NCBI RefSeq assembly: GCF_943913915.1 | Contig: NZ_CALUAA010000003.1 | Span: 62,001 to 126,000 of the forward strand | Length of the DNA stretch: 64,000 nucleotides | From: an uncultured Peptoniphilus sp. | GTDB lineage: Bacteria; Bacillota; Clostridia; Tissierellales; Peptoniphilaceae | Reading direction: 5' to 3' | Made by a program: the position numbers and the translations under genes | Notes under the pieces: model-generated | Seen by the model: only the letters and a program-made list of their open reading frames with translations | Database searches by the model: none | What the model was told of the DNA's origin: nothing | Shown: positions 59,837-64,000 of the stretch, in pieces | Numbering within the stretch: the stretch's first letter is position 1 | Layout of the letters: every line of letters begins with the position of its first letter

Positions 59837-60786
59837 TGGATTTTACTGTTGCATTGGCTCCTATGGCGGGCTACACCGACAAAAGTTTTCGCGTGATCTG
59901 CAGCCGCTACGGCATGGACTACTCCACAACGGAAATGGTAAGTGTGAAGGCGCTCTATTATGGAGATAAAAAGACTAGGCGACTTATGACCGTCTCCCCC
60001 GAAGAAGCTCCCGTGTCTCTGCAGCTTTTCGGCGACGACGGGGATCAGTTCGCCTCTGTGATCGAATCATTGGGAGATTCCCTTAAAGTCTATAGAAGCA
60101 TCGACATCAACATGGGGTGTCCTGCGCCGAAGATCGTAAAAACCGGCAGCGGCAGCGCCCTTTTAAAAGAACCTGAAAAGGCGCGCAAGATCATTCGCGC
60201 GTCCGCAAAGTCCTCTCCTGTACCCGTAAGTGTAAAAGTACGGAAAGGTTTTTTAGAAGGGGACGAAGAGGGCATGGCCATCGCAAAAATTGCCGAGGAA
60301 GAAGGGGCGTCCTTTGTTACCGTTCACGGCAGAAGCAGAGAGGCCTACTACTCCGGCAAAGCGGATTGGGAGTTTATCCGTCGCATGGCAAAAGATCTCT
60401 CCATCCCGGTGATCGCTAACGGCGACATTACCACCGGGGAGGATGCCATGCGCTTTAGAGAAGAGGGAATTTCAGGTGTGGCCGTCGGAAGAGGCGCCAT
60501 CGGCCATCCCTTTATCTTTCGAGAAATCGGAGAAGCTTTAAGGGGTGAGGCGATCACCTCTTTAAGGGAAGAAGAAATCGTCGCTGTAGCGAAAGAGCAT
60601 TTGCGAATGAGCATCGAAGAAAAAGGGGAACACCTGGGTGTTGTGGAAATGCGGAAACACTTTATCGGCTATTTAAAGGGATTTCAACGCGCCAAGCGCC
60701 ATCGAAGTGTCCTTTTACAGTTAACCGATCCCGGAGAGATCGAAGACTATCTCGATGATCTTTTAAGCGAACATTCCGAGAATTGA
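59836..60786 (+). CDS. tRNA-dihydrouridine synthase (DusB-like)
   Basis: The enzyme reduces uridine to dihydrouridine in tRNA with FMN and NADPH. The 316-residue protein has LAPMAGYTDKSFRVICSRYG, the DINMGCPAPKIVKTGSGSAL block with the catalytic Cys, SVKVRKGF, VTVHGRSREAYYSG and VIANGDITTGEDAM for the FMN phosphate. The order coaX-dus-greA-lysS is typical of Bacillota. Its stop codon lies inside the -35 element of the greA promoter. Confidence 0.93.
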   Translation: MDFTVALAPMAGYTDKSFRVICSRYGMDYSTTEMVSVKALYYGDKKTRRLMTVSPEEAPVSLQLFGDDGDQFASVIESLGDSLKVYRSIDINMGCPAPKIVKTGSGSALLKEPEKARKIIRASAKSSPVPVSVKVRKGFLEGDEEGMAIAKIAEEEGASFVTVHGRSREAYYSGKADWEFIRRMAKDLSIPVIANGDITTGEDAMRFREEGISGVAVGRGAIGHPFIFREIGEALRGEAITSLREEEIVAVAKEHLRMSIEEKGEHLGVVEMRKHFIGYLKGFQRAKRHRSVLLQLTDPGEIEDYLDDLLSEHSEN

Positions 60787-60811
60787 CATAAAATACGTTT
60801 TTTTATATAAT
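60783..60811 (+). promoter_or_regulatory. Consensus promoter of greA-lysS
   Basis: TTGACA at 60783-60788, a 17-base spacer and TATAAT at 60806-60811: a perfect consensus, the best in the window. The dus stop TGA overlaps the -35. A GGACCC/GGGTCC hairpin (60829-60845) with a weak T run lies in the leader and may end dus transcripts or modulate greA. Confidence 0.9.
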
Positions 60812-60888
60812 AGGGCGACTGATTATGCGGACCCGATGCGGGTCCTTTCTTCATAAATGAGAAAAAACCAAATTTAGGGAGTGACATT

Positions 60889-61374
60889 ATGCCGGAAAAC
60901 ACTAATGAAGTATTAATTACAGAAGAAGGTTTACAAAAGATCGAGGACGAAATCGAGGAGTTAAAAACCGTCCGTCGAAAAGAAGTAGCGGAGCGTATTA
61001 AAGTGGCCTTAGGCTACGGCGACTTATCAGAAAACTCGGAATACGACGAAGCTAAAAACGAACAGGCCCAAGTGGAAGAGCGCATCGCAAAATTGGAATA
61101 CATGGCGCGTAATGCGAAGGTCATTAAGGGCAACGAATTAAACGATCAGATAGTCAATGTCGGCTCTACTGTAGATGTAGAAGATTTAGATAGCGGCGAC
61201 GAAGATACCTACAGCATCGTAGGTAGTGCCGAAGCCGATCCCTTGGAAGGCAAAATTTCCAACGAAAGCCCCATCGGCGCAGGTCTTATGGGCAAGGGAG
61301 TGGATGAAATCGCCGAAATCGACGTACCTCAAGGAAAAGTTCGACTGAAAGTTAAGAAGATTTCGATCCAATAA
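60889..61374 (+). CDS. greA: Transcription elongation factor GreA
   Basis: GreA rescues backtracked RNA polymerase by stimulating transcript cleavage. The 161-residue protein has the N-terminal coiled coil (LITEEGLQKIEDEIEELKTV) with the acidic tip segment YGDLSENSEYDEAKNEQ, and the C-terminal domain with GSTVDVEDLDSG, ISNESPIGAGLMGK and a final strand. Length and motifs are normal. GGGAGTG precedes the ATG, and lysS follows after 17 bp. Confidence 0.95.
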   Translation: MPENTNEVLITEEGLQKIEDEIEELKTVRRKEVAERIKVALGYGDLSENSEYDEAKNEQAQVEERIAKLEYMARNAKVIKGNELNDQIVNVGSTVDVEDLDSGDEDTYSIVGSAEADPLEGKISNESPIGAGLMGKGVDEIAEIDVPQGKVRLKVKKISIQ

Positions 61375-61391
61375 TAGTCAGGAGGATGACA

Positions 61392-62897
61392 ATGGCAAAA
61401 GGCCAAAAGAGCAGTGAAGTAAGAAAGAGAAAACTCGAAAAGGTTCAAGGCTTAATCGACGAAGGCAACAGTCCTTATCGCGCGGAGAAATACGATGTCG
61501 ACACCTACACTAACCAAATTGTAGAGAATTTCGACGAAATGGAAGGCAAAGAGGTTTCCGTCGCCGGCCGTATTATGAGTAAGCGTCGCCACGGAAAAAT
61601 CGCCTTCTTAGATTTACAAGACACTTACGGACAGGTTCAAATCTTCGCCAAGAAAAACATTATGGAAGAAAACTATGAGGTGGTAAAAGGTACCGACGTA
61701 GGGGACTTCCTCGGCGTTAGAGGCAAGGTTATCCGCACGGAAACCGGCGCAATTTCTGTAGAAGCCGAAGAAGTGGAACTGTTATCCAAGAGCATTCAGG
61801 TGCTTCCGGAAAAATTCCACGGCTTAAAAGATATGGACCTCAGATATCGCCAACGCTATGTGGACCTTATCGTCGATCCTGAGGTAAAAGATACCTTCTT
61901 TAAGCGCAGCGCCATTATCAGATCCATTCGCGAATTTTTAGATAATAAGGGATTCTTAGAAGTGGAAACCCCGATTCTCGGCAATGTGGCAGGTGGCGCC
62001 AACGCAAGACCTTTCTTAACACACCACAATGCACTGGATATCGATCTTCAAATGCGTATCGCCAACGAACTTTACTTGAAGCGCCTGATCGTCGGCGGTT
62101 TCGACAAAGTTTATGAAATGGGCAAAATGTTCAGAAACGAAGGCATGGATTCCCGTCATAATCCCGAGTTTACCAATATCGAGCTTTACCAAGCCTATGT
62201 GGACATGAATGAGATGATGGTCATCACCGAAAACATGTTTGCCTACGCTGCTGAAAAAGTATTGGGCTCTCCCGTTATCGAATACCAAGGAACTGAAATC
62301 GACTTGACGCCGCCTTGGAAGCGAATCAGTATGGAAGATGCCGTAAAAGAATATGCGGGCATCGATTTTTCCGGTATCGAAACCGATGAAGAAGCCCTCG
62401 AACTTGCCAAAGAAAAGGGATTGGACGTACAACCCTTCTGGACCCGCGGTCACGTGATCAGCGAAATGTTTGAAGAGTTCTGCGAAGAAAAACTCGTACA
62501 ACCGACTTTCGTCACCGGCCATCCGGTAGAAGTGAGCCCCTTGGCGAAGAGAGACCCGGAAGATCCGCGCATTACACGCCGCTTCGAAGCCTTTATCAAT
62601 ACTTGGGAATTTGCCAACGCCTTCAGCGAGTTGAACGACCCCATCGATCAAAGGGAACGCTTTGAAGAGCAGGTGAAGGATCAGGAAAAAGGCGACGACG
62701 AAGCCCACCCCATGGATCACGACTTTATTAACGCCATCGAAGTAGGCTTGCCGCCCACAGGCGGCCTGGGCATCGGCGTGGATCGAATGATCATGCTCTT
62801 AACCGATCAATCGAGCATTCGCGACGTCCTGTTCTTCCCAACGATGAAACCCCTTGGCGAGGGAGAAGAAGAAAGCTGGGAAGACGGCGAAGAATAA
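61392..62897 (+). CDS. lysS: Lysyl-tRNA synthetase (class II)
   Basis: The start at 61392 is 6 nt from AGGAGG; an ATG at 61386 overlaps that site. The 501-residue enzyme has an N-terminal OB-fold anticodon domain (VSVAGRIMSKRRHGKIAFLDLQD), class II motif 1 around FLEVETPILGNVAGGANARPF, motif 2 RNEGMDSRHNPEFTNIELYQ, and motif 3 GLPPTGGLGIGVDRMIMLL. It charges tRNA-Lys in the cytosol. Confidence 0.96.
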   Translation: MAKGQKSSEVRKRKLEKVQGLIDEGNSPYRAEKYDVDTYTNQIVENFDEMEGKEVSVAGRIMSKRRHGKIAFLDLQDTYGQVQIFAKKNIMEENYEVVKGTDVGDFLGVRGKVIRTETGAISVEAEEVELLSKSIQVLPEKFHGLKDMDLRYRQRYVDLIVDPEVKDTFFKRSAIIRSIREFLDNKGFLEVETPILGNVAGGANARPFLTHHNALDIDLQMRIANELYLKRLIVGGFDKVYEMGKMFRNEGMDSRHNPEFTNIELYQAYVDMNEMMVITENMFAYAAEKVLGSPVIEYQGTEIDLTPPWKRISMEDAVKEYAGIDFSGIETDEEALELAKEKGLDVQPFWTRGHVISEMFEEFCEEKLVQPTFVTGHPVEVSPLAKRDPEDPRITRRFEAFINTWEFANAFSELNDPIDQRERFEEQVKDQEKGDDEAHPMDHDFINAIEVGLPPTGGLGIGVDRMIMLLTDQSSIRDVLFFPTMKPLGEGEEESWEDGEE

Positions 62898-62899
62898 GA

Positions 62900-62925
62900 A
62901 AAAGACCCGAGCGGGTCTTTTTTAT
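62900..62925 (+). terminator. Terminator after lysS
   Basis: AAAGACCC, GAGC and GGGTCTTT are followed by further T residues. Confidence 0.9.
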
Positions 62926-62949
62926 TATCTAAATAAAAGGGAGAGCATG

Positions 62950-63741
62950 ATGAAGATAAGTTGCATACAATTAGACGCGCGATTGGCCGCCCAGGGAGAT
63001 CCTTACGGCTATGTAAAAGAAATGATCGAGGAAGCTGCAAAAGAAAATCCTGACACTATTCTCTTGCCGGAAAAATGGAACGCCTTCGGTCATCCCGACA
63101 CCCATAAAGAACAGGCGGATAAAAACGGCGAAGAGGAGAAACGATTATTGAGCCGCCTGGCAAAAAAACATGGGGTGAATATTATCGGCGGAAGCGTTAT
63201 TGAAGAGCGAGAGGGAAAACTCTACAACACCTCCCGAGTCTTTAACCGCAAGGGAGAAGAAATTTGCGTTTATGATAAAGTGCATCTCTATAAAGACCAG
63301 GAGAAAAACTATTATGCCGCCGGTGATTCCATCGGCCTCTTTACTCTCGACGGCATTTCCTGCGGCGTAGCCATATGCTACGATATGGATTTTCCCGAAT
63401 GGATTCGCTGCTACGCCATACAAGGGGTGGACATACTCTTCGCCCCATTCGCCTGGCCCAGCGAATGGATGCATCACTTGGAGATGGTGCAAAAAGCAAG
63501 GGCCCTGGAAAACCAATGCTTCGTCGCAAGCGCCGGCCTCTGTAAATCCGACGAGGACGAAAACTACAGAAGCGGCGGCACCTCTATTGCTGGTCCGCGC
63601 GGGAATTTTATAATAAAAGCGGGAAACGAACCCGGCGTGTTTACGGGAACGGTGGAAAAAGAAACACTGGACGAGGCGCGAAAGTGGCAGCACTTTCTAA
63701 AAGATAGAAGAAAAGATTTATATCGCAAATACGGATTTTAA
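62950..63741 (+). CDS. Nitrilase-superfamily carbon-nitrogen hydrolase
   Basis: The 263-residue protein has the Glu-Lys-Cys triad of the superfamily: Glu41 in LLPEKWNAF, Lys110 in YDKVHLYKD, and Cys143 in VAICYDMDFPEW. It resembles omega-amidase and YafV/Nit2-like enzymes that hydrolyse amides such as ketoglutaramate, but the substrate is not determined. Of two adjacent ATGs, the one at 62950 has better spacing from AAAGGGAG; a longer frame starts inside lysS. It has its own terminator; the lysS terminator upstream leaves little room for a promoter. Confidence 0.87.
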   Translation: MKISCIQLDARLAAQGDPYGYVKEMIEEAAKENPDTILLPEKWNAFGHPDTHKEQADKNGEEEKRLLSRLAKKHGVNIIGGSVIEEREGKLYNTSRVFNRKGEEICVYDKVHLYKDQEKNYYAAGDSIGLFTLDGISCGVAICYDMDFPEWIRCYAIQGVDILFAPFAWPSEWMHHLEMVQKARALENQCFVASAGLCKSDEDENYRSGGTSIAGPRGNFIIKAGNEPGVFTGTVEKETLDEARKWQHFLKDRRKDLYRKYGF

Positions 63742-63770
63742 AAAGGACGGGAAACGTCCTTTTTTTATTA
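63742..63770 (+). terminator. Terminator after the nitrilase-family gene
   Basis: AAAAGGACG and CGTCCTTTT arms around GGAAA are followed by T residues. Confidence 0.88.
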
Positions 63771-63889
63771 TCAATTTCGGTAAAAATACATCGGCCCGAC
63801 AAAAGGATGAAAGAAAAATATTAAACAAAGCAAAACTTATATAGAAAAACCATAGGAAACGACAGAAAAAGACTGTTGTATAGAAAATT

Positions 63890-63930
63890 CCAATAGAAAT
63901 TTGCAAAATCCTATTGGTGTTATTTATATT
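63890..63930 (+). promoter_or_regulatory. Promoter overlapped by an inverted repeat
   Basis: TTGCAA at 63901-63906 and TATATT at 63925-63930 (18-base spacer) form a plausible promoter. The arms CCAATAG (63890-63896) and CTATTGG (63911-63917) flank its -35, a position suited to a repressor. Confidence 0.45.
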
Positions 63931-63983
63931 TAATCAATTAAGATAATAAAGATAGTAAAAAATAGAAGATTCAAGGAGGAAAG

Positions 63984-64000
63984 ATGAAGAGAATATTAGC
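63984..64000 (+). CDS. Start of a gene cut by the window edge
   Basis: ATG at 63984 follows AAGGAGGAAAG and encodes MKRILA before the sequence ends. The basic start followed by hydrophobic residues could begin a signal peptide, but five or six codons are too few to identify the product. Confidence 0.6.

Noticed and set aside
62016..62720. A 234-codon minus-strand frame opposite lysS
   Set aside because: Antisense shadow; its residues follow the reverse complement of conserved lysS motifs.
1..64000. CRISPR arrays, rRNA genes or prophage modules
   Set aside because: No regularly spaced repeat arrays, no rRNA segments and no capsid, portal or terminase genes were found on reading through the window.

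Overview
The window looks like chromosomal DNA of an anaerobic, amino-acid-using Bacillota. Strong AGGAGG-type ribosome binding sites, ECF transporters, T-box and TPP-type leaders, an FprA oxygen reductase and the greA-lysS order point to Clostridia/Tissierellia. A Peptoniphilaceae-like host (the higher-GC Aedoeadaptatus/Peptoniphilus type) is my guess, not something proven here.

Left part (1-9.8 kb): the tail of a NhaC-like antiporter; a 35-residue membrane peptide; a zincin / membrane J-protein / glycosyltransferase operon; nadK divergent from an RluA-type pseudouridine synthase; an unusual set made of an acyl-CoA-dehydrogenase-like flavoprotein, a signal-less PhnD-like binding protein, a MetE-core protein and an OsmC-like protein; and a 6S RNA with its own promoter and terminator.

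Pyrimidine block (9.8-16.8 kb): an attenuator-type leader followed by pyrB-pyrK-pyrD-carA-carB. The CarA glutaminase triad is lost, so this carbamoyl-phosphate synthase probably uses free ammonia. After it come a D-Ala-D-Ala-ligase-like pseudoenzyme with a long charged helical tail, and a small glutaredoxin.

Middle (18.6-32 kb): a Trp-specific T-box controlling trpP; ecfA1-ecfA2-ecfT-truA; a rarD gene broken by one TGA; tRNA-Thr(CGT); ttcA-like, xthA, fprA, gor, yeiH with its divergent LysR regulator, and an AgcS symporter.

Thiamine block (32.2-40.3 kb): thiS-F-G-H-E behind a leader that fits the terminator-embedded HMP-PP ('thiS motif') riboswitch, an EFR1 ferredoxin, then thiM-E-D-C behind a TPP riboswitch. 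The thiazole branch and the HMP/salvage branch thus appear to answer to different metabolites of one pathway.

Acquired island (about 40.3-54.6 kb, visibly more A+T-rich): an IS3-family remnant, three decayed serine recombinases, a decayed Eco57I-type methylase and a decayed conjugative-element gene surround an intact seven-gene cassette: MptD-type ECF S component, EcfT, a double EcfA, an AraC regulator, and two ABC transporters resembling YbtPQ/IrtAB. Retention of open cargo frames inside a decayed shell suggests selection on the cargo, perhaps for metal-chelate uptake.

Right part (54.7-64 kb): penicillin-binding protein 1A, a P1-family peptidase, an ECF S component next to coaX (probably pantothenate uptake), dus, greA, lysS, a nitrilase-family amidase, and the first codons of another gene.
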